From contig CASDTU010000036.1 in assembly GCA_949283775.1 (NCBI GenBank), forward strand, positions 1 through 42,957: DNA of 42,957 bases. Direction: 5' to 3'. This document shows, one piece after another, positions 42,875 through 42,957 of the stretch. This stretch comes from an uncultured Bacillota bacterium (GTDB lineage Bacteria > Bacillota > Clostridia > Christensenellales > Borkfalkiaceae). A model generated the notes under the pieces. The model ran no database searches. It was not told where the DNA came from and was given only the letters and a program-made list of their open reading frames with translations. Each line of letters starts with the position of its first letter. Position 1 is the stretch's first letter. A program made the position numbers and the translations under genes.

Positions 42875-42957
42875 TCGAGTACCGAAAATAACCGGCAATA
42901 TTTTTCTTTCCGTTTGCAGCCGCCCTATGTTTTAGCAAACAAAAGGGCGCGGCATAC

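Overview
The window looks like a chromosome segment of a strictly anaerobic Bacillota of class Clostridia. The evidence is two [FeFe]-hydrogenase-type proteins, near-consensus sigma-A promoters (TTGACA-N17-TATAAT), strong AGGAGG-type ribosome sites with some TTG and GTG starts, hairpin-plus-T-run terminators, and clostridial families (DUF1846, CmpB-like permease, YugP-like, BppU-like). The genus cannot be fixed from sequence alone. Almost all genes read on the minus strand; only two (3251-4894 and 39322-39975) read on the plus strand. I see no rRNA, tRNA, CRISPR array, transposase or integrase.

Left part (1-9.6 kb), mostly housekeeping: a cytidine-deaminase-like gene cut by the window edge, malic enzyme, a PucR/CdaR-type regulator, a plus-strand membrane protein of unknown function, a three-gene membrane-protein operon that includes a YugP-like protein without its HExxH zinc motif, a CvpA-like protein and a DUF1846 protein.

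Hydrogenase region (9.9-14.8 kb): one promoter with a palindromic operator-like site drives a thioredoxin-like [2Fe-2S] protein, a PAS-containing sensory [FeFe] hydrogenase, a SpoIIE-type PP2C phosphatase and a group-B-type [FeFe] hydrogenase. It reads as a hydrogen or redox sensing and signalling unit. Next to it is an isolated pair of phage-tail-fibre-like genes (15.0-17.1 kb) with its own promoter.

Exopolysaccharide locus (17.4-39.1 kb), probably one long right-to-left operon from a promoter at 39.06-39.09 kb: O-antigen polymerase/ligase, hexapeptide acetyltransferase, GlmM, GlmS, PglF-type dehydratase, Wzz, DegT-type aminotransferase, initiating phosphoglycosyl transferase, three glycosyltransferases, a second Wzy, a TupA-like ATP-grasp ligase, an N5-(carboxyethyl)ornithine-synthase-like enzyme, Wzx flippase, a UDP-glucuronate 4-epimerase-like enzyme and UDP-glucose dehydrogenase. 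The two sugar enzymes supply uronic acids. The ATP-grasp ligase and the opine synthase overlap by 4 bases. Together they suggest a polysaccharide whose uronic-acid carboxyls carry an opine-type amino acid in amide linkage. This is the most interesting candidate system in the window.

Right end (39.3-42.96 kb): a plus-strand CmpB-like membrane protein converges on a GH38 alpha-mannosidase gene through a shared perfect hairpin terminator.
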